A DNA stretch of 64,000 nucleotides from Acetobacteraceae bacterium (lineage in GTDB: Bacteria > Pseudomonadota > Alphaproteobacteria > Acetobacterales > Acetobacteraceae): NCBI GenBank assembly GCA_947474705.1, contig CANJJS010000012.1, forward strand, positions 20,930 to 84,929, given 5' to 3'. Below are positions 23,339 to 31,586 of this stretch, piece by piece. The notes beneath the pieces were generated by a model, which saw nothing but the letters and a program-made list of their open reading frames with translations, did not search any database and was not told where the DNA came from. Position 1 is the stretch's first letter, and every line of letters begins with the position of its first letter. Both the position numbers and the translations under genes were made by a program.

Positions 23339-24037
23339 ATGAAAGCCCCTCTGGACACGGCTTCGCGGACCGCGGACCTCGGACAATCGCCCATCCAGGA
23401 ATTCTCCGCGGGCATGTCCCCGGCCGCGCGCCGGAACTTCGCGGCCATCGATATCCGCGACGGCCTGGCACTCTGGCGCCTCGCCTGGTCCCTAGGCTGG
23501 ATGGACATCCGCCTGCGCTACCGCGGCTCGGTCCTCGGCCCCTTCTGGCTCACCATCTCCACCGCCACCATGGTCGCCGCCCTGGGCTTGTTATACTCCA
23601 GACTTTTCAACATGGAGCTGCGCGACTACCTGCCATTCCTGGCCCTGTCCCAGGTGCTCTGGACATTTCTCGCGACATTGGTCGGCGACTCCGGAACCGT
23701 CTTCACCGACGCCGAAGCCGTCATCCGCTCCGTCCGATTGCCCTTCTTCCTGTTCGCGGCCCGAATCCTGGTACGCAACGTGCTGGTGCTCGGACACAAT
23801 ATCGTCGTCGTCGCCGCCGTATTCGCGCTGCTCGGCGTATGGCCAGGCGCGCGCGCACTGGAAATCCTGCCCGCCCTTCCCCTGTGGATCGTCGACGCCC
23901 TCGCCCTCGCGCTGCTGCTGGGCGGCCATGCCCCACTCTCCGTCTGGGCCGGCGCCCTCGGCTTCAGCGCGATCCTCTGCGCGACGTCGTGGATCTTCTT
24001 CGCCCGCGCCCGCGCCCGTATCGCGTTCTGGGTCTGA
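23339..24037 (+). CDS. ABC-2-type polysaccharide export permease, internally shortened
   Basis: This 232-residue membrane protein resembles Wzm/KpsM. DIRLRYRGSVLGPFWLTIST is the canonical entry to helix 1 and LLYSRLFNM its exit; helices 2-4 follow (about 100-190). After LWIVDALALALLLG the protein jumps directly to GHAPLSVWAGALGFSAILCATSW and ends FFARARARIAFWV. From memory of the family, the stretch containing GAL.ARFRD..., a helix with PIIW and a further loop, about 50 residues, is missing at about 23920-23930. That leaves roughly five helices rather than six. The reading frame is intact. It is followed 3 nt later by its ATPase. A functional exporter is doubtful. Its substrate would have been an O-antigen-like or capsule glycan. 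Confidence 0.8.
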   Translation: MKAPLDTASRTADLGQSPIQEFSAGMSPAARRNFAAIDIRDGLALWRLAWSLGWMDIRLRYRGSVLGPFWLTISTATMVAALGLLYSRLFNMELRDYLPFLALSQVLWTFLATLVGDSGTVFTDAEAVIRSVRLPFFLFAARILVRNVLVLGHNIVVVAAVFALLGVWPGARALEILPALPLWIVDALALALLLGGHAPLSVWAGALGFSAILCATSWIFFARARARIAFWV

Positions 24038-24040
24038 CGC

Positions 24041-24811
24041 ATGACCTCCGGCGCTTCCATCGCGGTCGAGGACGTCTCGCTCCTGTTCCCGCTTTATCAC
24101 GGCAATGGCCGCAGCCTGAAAAGATTGCTGCTCGCCGCCGCCTCCGGCCGCCTCGCGGAAGACCAGCGCCGCCGTGTCGTTGTCCGCGCCCTCAGCGACA
24201 TCGATTTCCGCCTCCAGGGCGGCGAACGTCTGGGCCTGATCGGATCCAACGGCGCGGGCAAAACCACATTGCTCCGCGTCCTCGCCGGCATTTACGAACC
24301 GGCGAAAGGCCGGGTCCGCGTCGAAGGCACGCTGAACGCCCTGCTCGATCCCAGCCTGGGCATGAACCACCTGCTGACGGGCCGCGAAAACATCGTGCTG
24401 CGCGGCCTCTACGCCGGACTGCCGCGCGCCCGGCTCGCGCGGCTCGAAGAAGAAGTCGTCGCATTCGCGGAATTGTCGGAGTTCATCGACCTTCCCGTCC
24501 GCATCTACTCGGCGGGGATGATGGTACGGCTCGGCTTCGCCCTCGCCACCGCGATCCGGCCGAGAATCCTTCTGATGGACGAATGGTTCCTGGCCGGCGA
24601 CAGCGCGTTTCTGGAAAAAGCCCGCCGCCGGGTCGAGGAAATGGTGCTCTCGGCGGATATCCTGGTCCTGTCGACGCACGACAACGAAACCATCCGCCGG
24701 TGGTGCACGCGGGTCTTGTGGCTCGAACAGGGCCGCATCGTCGCCGACGGCCCGCCGGACGAGGTGCTGGCCCGGTACGAGGCCGCGACCGCCGTGCCGA
24801 ACGGCACCTGA
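24041..24811 (+). CDS. ABC transporter ATP-binding subunit, Wzt/KpsT type
   Basis: This 256-residue ATPase pairs with the permease 3 nt upstream. Walker A is GSNGAGKTT, the signature is IYSAGMMVRLGFA (the Wzt-type YSxGM instead of LSGGQ), and Walker B is ILLMDEW, followed by FLAGD and the switch His of LSTHDN. All functional motifs appear intact, in contrast to the shortened permease. There is no C-terminal carbohydrate-binding domain, so it is the KpsT-like short form. It would energise export of a polysaccharide across the inner membrane. Confidence 0.88.
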   Translation: MTSGASIAVEDVSLLFPLYHGNGRSLKRLLLAAASGRLAEDQRRRVVVRALSDIDFRLQGGERLGLIGSNGAGKTTLLRVLAGIYEPAKGRVRVEGTLNALLDPSLGMNHLLTGRENIVLRGLYAGLPRARLARLEEEVVAFAELSEFIDLPVRIYSAGMMVRLGFALATAIRPRILLMDEWFLAGDSAFLEKARRRVEEMVLSADILVLSTHDNETIRRWCTRVLWLEQGRIVADGPPDEVLARYEAATAVPNGT

Positions 24812-24842
24812 CGCGCGGCCCGGCGAACGCCATATCGGAACG

Positions 24843-25712
24843 TCAAACCGGCACGTCGCCGAGCAAAATAATCCGGCGCATGAAACGGCGCATCCCCTCC
24901 GGGTAATCGCCGTTCGCCTTGTGAATTAAACACCGGTTGTCCCAGATCGTCAGATCGCCCTTGCGCCATTTATGACGGTAGACAAATCGCGGCTGGATCG
25001 CATGCGCGGTCAGTTCGTCGATCAGGCGATGGCCTTCCGCCCGGTCCATCCCGACGATGCCGTCCATCCGGTTGCGGCTGATATACAGCGACCTTCGGCC
25101 CGTATCGGGATGCGTGCGCACCACGGGATGCACGGACGGCACCGCCGCGGCACGGACATCGGGCGCCAGCGATCGCACCCGGCCGATTCCCTCGCGGTCG
25201 GGTTTCATCATGTGCACGGCCTTCAAACCCGCCAGCCGGTGTTTCGTCGCCTCGGGCAAGGCATCGTAAGCGTCGTAAAGGTTGGCGAATTCCGTATCGC
25301 CGCCAACCTCCGGCACCTCCACCCCATACAGCGCCGTCAGCGCGGACGGCGCGCTTCGAAAGCTGTCGTCGGTGTGCCAGGTCGCGCCAACCACCAGACG
25401 CCCGCCGTCGCCCTGGGTGTCCCGATCGCCGCTGGAAATGGTCGTGACTTCCGGAAAACCCTCGACATGCGGGATATAAGGCCGGATTTCCGGCTCCCCG
25501 AACATACGCATCGTGGCGAGGAATTCGGCCGGACCGATGTCCTGGCCGCGGATGCACAACACCTGACGGTCGAGCAACGCCTGACGCAGACGCGCGAACA
25601 TCCCGGGCGCCAGCGTCCCGCGCAGATCGATGCCTTCCACGGCCACGCCCAGACGCGGCGACAGGTCCGAGAAAACAGGCGTGGCCGGGCGGCCGGTCAG
25701 CGTGCTGGACAT
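24843..25712 (-). CDS. TauD/TfdA-family dioxygenase
   Basis: This 289-residue enzyme carries the Fe(II) triad His113/Asp115 (TWHTDDSF) and His264 (LIHKANGDYP), with GMRRFMRRI providing the 2-oxoglutarate-binding Arg. RSLYISRNRMDGIVGMDRAE is the pre-triad segment common to TauD. It likely hydroxylates a sulfonate, sulfate ester or carboxylate substrate. The chosen ATG at 25712 has GGGAG 6 nt upstream; an ATG at 25739 would add 9 residues. It is convergent with the Wzt-type gene and shares only the fold with the other TauD gene at 13.4 kb. Confidence 0.9.
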   Translation of the reverse strand: MSSTLTGRPATPVFSDLSPRLGVAVEGIDLRGTLAPGMFARLRQALLDRQVLCIRGQDIGPAEFLATMRMFGEPEIRPYIPHVEGFPEVTTISSGDRDTQGDGGRLVVGATWHTDDSFRSAPSALTALYGVEVPEVGGDTEFANLYDAYDALPEATKHRLAGLKAVHMMKPDREGIGRVRSLAPDVRAAAVPSVHPVVRTHPDTGRRSLYISRNRMDGIVGMDRAEGHRLIDELTAHAIQPRFVYRHKWRKGDLTIWDNRCLIHKANGDYPEGMRRFMRRIILLGDVPV

Positions 25713-25746
25713 CGCGTTCTCCCACAGGTCCGAAGGCACAGGAGTG

Positions 25747-26538
25747 TCACCGTTTCAGGATTCCCGCCAGCTTGCCGGGCGGACCGGTTTCCGGTTTGGC
25801 GTCCCCGCGCAGAATGTCCATGACCTTGGCACGCACCGTGTCGTAGTCGGGCTCTCCAACGAAATACTTGTACACGGAGGTGGTCAGCGTGCCGTCGTCG
25901 CCCCGCTCCACGAGATCGAGGTGAAACAGCGGCTTGTCGTCGGCCAGCAGCGCCGTGCCTTGCCAGTTCTGAGTCGTCAGCAAATCGGTGCGGAGCAACA
26001 GGCCGAGGTGCGGGTTCGCCCATGGATCGCCCGGAGAAAATAAATAGCGGATGAAGTCGAGCCCATTGCGCTGGAAATACTCCAACACTCTGATCTCGCC
26101 GCCCGGCACCGCGATGCGGTCGCGCTCAATATCGCTCTTACCGGGGATCCTGGGCCGGGGCAGGGGCCCGATCTCGAACCGTAACCGATCCAAAACCTCG
26201 TCCCGCCGCGCGCGATCGCCCTGCGCCTGCGTCACGATCGCCAGCAGTTCGAGGTCCGCGATCCGAATGCCTGGCGCCCTCGCCAGACGCTCCAATCGCC
26301 CGCGCGCGAGGTTCGGTTGTCCCAGACGAAACTCCCGCAGCGCGGCGAGCGACAGGACCTCCGGATCGTCCGGCGACTGGGCCAGCAGACGATCGATGGC
26401 GGCGGCGGCACCAGCGGTCTCGCGCCGCTCCAGCGCGGCGCGGAGCGCGCTTAATTGCGCTGGATCGGCGGCGATGGCGAAGCCCGGGACGATCGGGACC
26501 AATAGCGAAAGGACGCGGGCGAAGCGGGAAAAAGACAT
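25747..26538 (-). CDS. Exported protein with TPR-like helices, unknown function
   Basis: This 263-residue protein starts with a signal peptide (FSRFARVLSLLVPIVPGFAIA). Residues 30-110 are helical repeats reminiscent of TPR units (ALERRETAGAAAAIDRLLAQ, LAALREFRLGQPNLARGRLE). The remaining 150 residues are mixed, with hydrophilic segments including VLEYFQRNGLDFIRYLFSP and no motif I recognise. The stop is 35 bp from the TauD start on the same strand, so the two may be co-transcribed. An alternative ATG at 26559 would add 7 residues before the signal. Function unknown; a periplasmic role is inferred. Confidence 0.7.
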   Translation of the reverse strand: MSFSRFARVLSLLVPIVPGFAIAADPAQLSALRAALERRETAGAAAAIDRLLAQSPDDPEVLSLAALREFRLGQPNLARGRLERLARAPGIRIADLELLAIVTQAQGDRARRDEVLDRLRFEIGPLPRPRIPGKSDIERDRIAVPGGEIRVLEYFQRNGLDFIRYLFSPGDPWANPHLGLLLRTDLLTTQNWQGTALLADDKPLFHLDLVERGDDGTLTTSVYKYFVGEPDYDTVRAKVMDILRGDAKPETGPPGKLAGILKR

Positions 26539-26641
26539 GCTGAAATCCAGTTCGATCAATGCGATGTCGCACGATATGCCCCGCGGCCCGGCCTGGTTTC
26601 AAGTGAAATTGACCCCGGAGCGTTCACCCCGCCGGGATCGG

Positions 26642-27406
26642 CTACATCGCGATTGAAAAACCGCCATCGACCGGAATCGCCGTGCCGGTCACGAAATCCG
26701 ACGCGGCGGACGCCAGGAAGGCCGCGACGCCGGACATGTCCCGCGGGTTGCCCCAACGCCCCTGAGGCGTGCGCTTTTCGACACTGTCATGCAGGCCATT
26801 CACCTGCTGGCGCGCCCGCTTCGTCAGATCCGTATCGATCCAGCCCGGCAAGACCGCGTTGACCTGGATATTGTCGCCCGCCCATGCGGTCGCCAGCGCG
26901 CGGGTCATCTGCACGATGCCGCCCTTGGAACTCGCGTACGGTGTCGCGTACGGCGCGCCAAACAGCGACATCATCGACCCGATATTGATCATTTTGCCGC
27001 CCCCGATTTTCTTCATCGCGGGATAAGCGGCCTGCGAACACAAAAACGCGCTTGTCAGGTTGGTGTCGATGACCTGATGCCACTCTTCCTCGGTGAAGTC
27101 CTGCGGCATTTTGCGAATCGAGGTCCCGGCGTTGTTGACGAGAATATCGACGCGCCCGAACAGCCGTTCCGCCGTTTCGATCATCGCCGCGCATTCGGCC
27201 TTCTTCGTCACATCGGCCACGATGAATTCCGCTTCCACGCCCAGGCCGCGCAACGCGGCGAGCGCGGCTTTGGCCTTCTCGGCGTCGCGCCCGGAAATCG
27301 CGATACGGGCGCCGAGCGAGGCAATGCCCTCCGCCATGCCCAGACCGATGCCGCCATTGCCGCCGGTGATCACCGCGACCTTGCCGGTCAGATCGAACAG
27401 ATTCAT
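26642..27406 (-). CDS. Classical SDR-family oxidoreductase (gluconate/3-oxoacyl type)
   Basis: This 254-residue SDR is fully canonical: TGGNGGIGLGMA loop, SGRDAEKAKAAL, LVNNAGTSIR, INIGSMMSLFG, YASSK, and the ending FVTGTAIPVDGGFSIAM. The SGR after the second strand suggests NADP preference. Sequence type resembles 2-deoxy-D-gluconate-3-dehydrogenase and FabG-like SDRs; without neighbours in the same pathway the substrate stays open. The ATG at 27406 has GGGAG upstream; an upstream in-frame start would add 21 residues of unconvincing sequence. It is divergent from the binding-protein gene at 27600. Confidence 0.9.
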   Translation of the reverse strand: MNLFDLTGKVAVITGGNGGIGLGMAEGIASLGARIAISGRDAEKAKAALAALRGLGVEAEFIVADVTKKAECAAMIETAERLFGRVDILVNNAGTSIRKMPQDFTEEEWHQVIDTNLTSAFLCSQAAYPAMKKIGGGKMINIGSMMSLFGAPYATPYASSKGGIVQMTRALATAWAGDNIQVNAVLPGWIDTDLTKRARQQVNGLHDSVEKRTPQGRWGNPRDMSGVAAFLASAASDFVTGTAIPVDGGFSIAM

Positions 27407-27599
27407 CCCGAACTCCCCTTGTGTTTCCCCGGCCGGCGTACCGTCCGGCGCATCCCGGTGCAAGGGCACCTGCTACCGCCGCCGGTCCTGGGCGTGAAGC
27501 TGACAGGCTGGTCCGCGGATTGGCGGGGGGCGGTCCAGGGCTCGCGCCCGCGATGCGGGCGGGGTAGAAGATCGGGGCAGGATCGAAGGAGTTTTGGAC

Positions 27600-29186
27600 A
27601 TGCGCATGCGCACCGCGTTTCTCGCGACAGGCCTGTTCGCCGCGATGTCGCTACCGGCCACGGCCGAAAAGCCCGCCGCGCCGGCGAAATTGTCGATCGT
27701 CGTCGGCGGCGCGTTCACCTCGATGGACCCGCATTATCACAATCTCGGACCGAATAACGCCCTGACCAACTATGTGTTCGAGCCATTGATTCGGTTCGAC
27801 CCGAAGTTTCAGCCGGAACCCGCGCTGGCGGTGTCCTGGAAAGCCCTCGACGCCAAGACCTGGGAATTGAAATTGCGGCAGGGCGTGACCTTCCACGATG
27901 GATCGCCCTTCACCGCCGACGACGTCGTGTTTTCCTTCGCGCGCATTCCCACGCTGCTGAACAGCCCGTCGAGTTTCATCTACGCGGTGAAGCCGGTCGC
28001 GCGGACGGAAGTGATCGACCCGCACACCATCCGCCTGCACACCACGATCCCCGTGCCGCTGATGCCGTATAACCTGACGGGCGTCGCGATCGTGTCGAAG
28101 GCGCGCGAAACCGGCATGACCACGGCGTCGTTCAATGCCCTGCAATCGGCGATCGGAACCGGTCCCTATCGCGTCTCGGCCTTCGCCCTTGGCGAGCAGG
28201 CGACGTTCCAGAGAAACGAGTCCTGGTGGGGTGGCAAGCCGCACTGGGCCACCGTCAACTACCGCCTGATCTCGGACAACGCCGCCCGCATCGCGACGCT
28301 GCGCGCGGGCGAGGCGGATATCGTCGATCAGGTCCCCACCCGCGATGTCGCCGACCTCCGCGCCAATCCGAAACTCGATATCGTCGCGATCCCCGGCCAG
28401 CGGCTGATTTATCTGTCGCCCGACGCGGCGCGCGCCTCGACGCCCTTCGCGTTCGACACCAGCGGCAAGTCCCTGGAGACCAATCCGCTGCGCGATCCCC
28501 GCGTGCGCCGCGCCCTATCCGTCGCGATCAACCGGGACGGGATCAGGGACCGGATCATGGATGGGTTCGCCGCGCCGACCGGACAGTTGATGCCGGCGGG
28601 GCTGAGCGGCCACGACCCGGCGATCCCGCCCGACCCCTACGATCCCGAGCACGCGAAAAAACTGCTGGCCGACGCGGGCTTCCCCTCCGGGTTCGGCCTG
28701 ACACTGCACGGACCGAACAATCGGTATGTCAACGACAGCAAATTGCTGGAGGCGGTGGCCCAGATGTGGGCCCGCATCGGGGTAAAAACCACCGTTGACG
28801 CGATGCCCGCCGCGACGTTCTTCAGCCGCGCGCTCCGCGCCGAATTCACGATACGGCTGACCGGCTGGGCGTCCGACACCGGGGAAGCCAGCAGCAATCT
28901 CTCCGAGTTGATCGCGACATCGGATCCCGGCAAGGGCCGGGGCGCCGTGTTCCTGCCGGATCATTACTCCAATCCCAAAGTCGATACGATCATCGAACAG
29001 GCGCTGGCGACGATCGACGTCGAAAAGCGCGAAACCTTGTACCGGGAGGCGCAGCGCCTGGCGATGCCGGACATGCCGATCATTCCGCTGCACCATCAGG
29101 TCAATATCTGGGCCGTGCGCAAAGGTCTGACGTTCCGCGCGCGGATGCAGGAGCGGACCTTCGCCTGGGATGTCGATCCGAATTAG
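27600..29186 (+). CDS. Orphan peptide/nickel-type ABC solute-binding protein (family 5)
   Basis: This 528-residue periplasmic binding protein has signal peptide residues 1-22 (TAFLATGLFAAMSLPATA). The DppA/OppA family region LAVSWKALDAKTWELKLRQG, FHDGSPFTADDVVFSF and the late GFPSGFGLTLHGPNNRYVND are present. Its cargo would be a peptide, glycoside or other small solute. No permease or ATPase gene is adjacent, so it may feed one of the two complete importers at 38-44 kb or 58-64 kb. It is clearly similar to the binding protein at 58.3 kb, sharing DPHYH near the N terminus and the HGPN-RYVND block. GAAGGAG lies 8 nt before the ATG. Confidence 0.92.
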   Translation: MRMRTAFLATGLFAAMSLPATAEKPAAPAKLSIVVGGAFTSMDPHYHNLGPNNALTNYVFEPLIRFDPKFQPEPALAVSWKALDAKTWELKLRQGVTFHDGSPFTADDVVFSFARIPTLLNSPSSFIYAVKPVARTEVIDPHTIRLHTTIPVPLMPYNLTGVAIVSKARETGMTTASFNALQSAIGTGPYRVSAFALGEQATFQRNESWWGGKPHWATVNYRLISDNAARIATLRAGEADIVDQVPTRDVADLRANPKLDIVAIPGQRLIYLSPDAARASTPFAFDTSGKSLETNPLRDPRVRRALSVAINRDGIRDRIMDGFAAPTGQLMPAGLSGHDPAIPPDPYDPEHAKKLLADAGFPSGFGLTLHGPNNRYVNDSKLLEAVAQMWARIGVKTTVDAMPAATFFSRALRAEFTIRLTGWASDTGEASSNLSELIATSDPGKGRGAVFLPDHYSNPKVDTIIEQALATIDVEKRETLYREAQRLAMPDMPIIPLHHQVNIWAVRKGLTFRARMQERTFAWDVDPN

Positions 29187-29204
29187 GATCGATCCGGAAT
29201 CCGG

Positions 29205-29229
29205 CGCGCGGCGGTTTCCCCGCCGCGCG
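29205..29229 (+). terminator. Terminator-like hairpin after the binding-protein gene
   Basis: CGCGCGGCGG (29205-29214) pairs perfectly with CCGCCGCGCG (29220-29229) around a 5-nt loop, 19 bp after the binding-protein stop. No T-run is seen. Confidence 0.55.
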
Positions 29230-29449
29230 TCCGGCCGCCGCCGCATCGGCCTGACCTGTCTGTTCTCACCCCCGTTCGCGAAAAACCCAGTCATCGCCCC
29301 ACCTCCCGCCGCATGGCCCTCGCGGTATGGGTAGAATCCGAGACTACCCCGGCACGCGAAATTCGAGCCCAGTGTCCCCGCCACCGAAGGCTTTCGCGCC
29401 ACGCCAGACACAGGCCGCGAGAACCGGGCCGTGGGCAAGGGAGACTCTC

Positions 29450-29767
29450 ATGGACCATTCGTACACCGGTATCTCGACACACGGCGATGTCCGGTTCTTG
29501 TTCCTCGACCGCGTCGTGTCCCATCGCCTCCCCGGGCGCGCGACGTTCGGCGATGTGGCACAGGCCGTGCGCACCCAAAACCACGGCATGCCGATCGCCA
29601 TCGACATCGCGATGGACCGGAACCAGGCGCCCCGCCCGCTCCCGGAATTCCTCCCGGCCGGCTTCATGTTTCAGGACGATCCGGCCACGGCGTTCGAGGA
29701 CCTCTCCGGCATGGTGCCCCTCCGCACGACATACCCTCGCGCGACACCGCCCCGCGCGTACGCCTGA
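29450..29767 (+). CDS. Small hypothetical protein upstream of oleate hydratase
   Basis: This 105-residue protein opens MDHSYTGISTHGDVRFLFLD with AAGGGAG upstream. It has no signal peptide, membrane helix or known motif; it contains GRATFGDVAQAVRTQ and a Pro-rich middle (NQAPRPLPEFLPAGF). It ends 20 bp before the oleate hydratase gene on the same strand, so co-transcription is likely. Coding potential is plausible from the ribosome-binding site and the in-frame length. The function is unknown. Confidence 0.55.
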   Translation: MDHSYTGISTHGDVRFLFLDRVVSHRLPGRATFGDVAQAVRTQNHGMPIAIDIAMDRNQAPRPLPEFLPAGFMFQDDPATAFEDLSGMVPLRTTYPRATPPRAYA

Positions 29768-29787
29768 TCGCAACCGGAGCACCCGCC

Positions 29788-31386
29788 ATGGCGATTCACG
29801 ACTTTCAACGTAACAACACCAAGGTCTGGCTGGTTGGCGGCGGGATCGCCTCTCTCGCCGCCGCCGCGTTCCTGATCCGGGACGGCGGCATCCCGGGACA
29901 CCGGATTTCGATCGTCGAGGAACTGGACAAACTCGGCGGCAGTCTCGACGGGTCCGGAACCGCGGTGGACGGTTATGTCCTGCGCGGCGGCCGCATGCTG
30001 GAAAGTAAATATCTCTGCACCTTCGAATTGTTCGACTCCATCCCCGCGCTGGATGGCACACGCTCCGTCACCGCGGAAATCTTCGCGTGGAACGAGGCGA
30101 TTAAAACCAACTCCAAGGCCCGCCTCGCCAGGAACGGCGTGCGCGAAACCGCCCCGGCGTTCGGCCTGACCGAAATGGACATCCTCACCATCGAACGCCT
30201 CGCCATCGAGCCCGAATTCATGCTTGGCGCCACCCGCATTTCGGATCATTTCGATCCCGCGTTCTTCCGGACGAATTTCTGGTTCATGTGGTGCACGACC
30301 TTCGCGTTCCAGCCCTGGCACGGCGCGGTCGAGTTCAAACGCTATCTCGTGCGTTTCGCGCATATGGTCGATGGCTTCAGCCGTCTGAACGGGATCATGC
30401 GAACGGTGTACAATCAGTACGATTCGATGGTGCGGCCGTTGCACAAATTTCTCGCGGAACGCGGCGTCGGGTTCGAAATGAACACGCGGGTCACGAACCT
30501 CGAAATGATCGAAACCGGGGGGAAGACACGCGTCGTGGCGATCCGCCGCCAAACCGGCGGCCAAACCCGCGACACACTGGTCGGACCGGACGATCTGGTC
30601 GTGGTCACACTGGGGTCGATGACGGAATCTTCCAGTCTCGGCACCATGACCACCCCCCCATCCCCCCACATCCGCGACACCGGCGGCGCCTGGGCTTTAT
30701 GGAAAACACTCGCCGCCGGACGTCCCTCTTTCGGAAAACCTGGCGTTTTCGCGGATCATGTCGACGAATCGAAATGGGTTTCCTTTACCGCGACGATGCA
30801 CGGGACCGATCTGCCACGCATCATCCGCGAATTCACGGGAAACGCACCGGGCGAGGGCGGCCTGATCACCTTCCCGAATTCCGGCTGGCTCGCCTCGATC
30901 GTCATGCCGCGCCAGCCGCATTTCATCGGCCAGCCCGACGATGTCGCGGTGCTCTGGGGATACGGACTCTCGGTCGACGCGATCGGGACTTTCGTGAAAA
31001 AACCGATGTCGGCCTGCGATGGAACGGAGATCCTGACGGAAATCCTCGGACATCTCGGCATCCAGAAGGAGGCCGCGAAAATCCTCGAAACAACGATCTG
31101 CATCCCCTGCATGATGCCATATATCACCAGCCAGTTCCTGCCGCGGTCGCAAGGCGACCGTCCCCAGGTCGTGCCGGAGGGCTTCGAGAACCTCGCGTTC
31201 GTCGGACAATTCTGCGAATTGCCGGACGACGTGGTGTTCACCGTCGAATACTCGATCCGATCGGCCCAGACCGCCGTCCACTTGCTGCCGGGCCTGCAAC
31301 GGGAACCGCCGCCGGTTTACAAAGGGACTTTCGATCCGCGCGTGCTGTTCAAGGCATTCATGGCGCTGCACGACATGCACGCCTGA
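29788..31386 (+). CDS. ohyA: Oleate hydratase
   Basis: This 532-residue flavoprotein matches the oleate hydratase (myosin-cross-reactive antigen) family over its length. Landmarks are WLVGGGIASLAAAAFLIRDG (FAD-binding Rossmann motif), VEELDKLGGSLDGSG, LRGGRMLESKY, WFMWCTTFAFQPWHGAVEFK, and the end YKGTFDPRVLFKAFMALHDM. It adds water across the cis-9 double bond of oleic acid to give 10-hydroxystearic acid, in a FAD-dependent non-redox reaction, at the membrane surface. Such enzymes are thought to detoxify free unsaturated fatty acids. The ATG at 29788 follows CGGAGC-type weak ribosome-binding sequence. Confidence 0.93.
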   Translation: MAIHDFQRNNTKVWLVGGGIASLAAAAFLIRDGGIPGHRISIVEELDKLGGSLDGSGTAVDGYVLRGGRMLESKYLCTFELFDSIPALDGTRSVTAEIFAWNEAIKTNSKARLARNGVRETAPAFGLTEMDILTIERLAIEPEFMLGATRISDHFDPAFFRTNFWFMWCTTFAFQPWHGAVEFKRYLVRFAHMVDGFSRLNGIMRTVYNQYDSMVRPLHKFLAERGVGFEMNTRVTNLEMIETGGKTRVVAIRRQTGGQTRDTLVGPDDLVVVTLGSMTESSSLGTMTTPPSPHIRDTGGAWALWKTLAAGRPSFGKPGVFADHVDESKWVSFTATMHGTDLPRIIREFTGNAPGEGGLITFPNSGWLASIVMPRQPHFIGQPDDVAVLWGYGLSVDAIGTFVKKPMSACDGTEILTEILGHLGIQKEAAKILETTICIPCMMPYITSQFLPRSQGDRPQVVPEGFENLAFVGQFCELPDDVVFTVEYSIRSAQTAVHLLPGLQREPPPVYKGTFDPRVLFKAFMALHDMHA

Positions 31387-31411
31387 CCGGCCGACGTGGC
31401 GTGCCCCCGTA

Positions 31412-31439
31412 TCGTCCTGGCCCGATCGGGCCAGGACGA
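31412..31439. repeat. Perfect 28-nt palindrome, part of a dispersed intergenic element
   Basis: CGTCCTGGCCCGA (31413-31425) meets its exact reverse complement at 31426-31438, and the next pair (31412/31439) also matches. Downstream, near 31490-31500, comes GGCGGTGGCCGGTCATCCACGG-like sequence, which is shared with the 207-bp element at 17.9-18.1 kb. It lies in the 200-bp gap after the oleate hydratase stop and before the convergent dehydratase gene, so it may terminate both. Confidence 0.65.
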
Positions 31440-31586
31440 GGAGAGGCGGAAGTTAACCTTTCGGACCCCCGTCAGGGACGGCGGTGGCCGGTCATCCACG
31501 GAAACAATGTCGTGGGTGGCGCGCCTCCGCGCATGATGACGTGGTACATCCGCCGGCGTTACGGTCGAAGGTTCCGTCAGTCGGTA

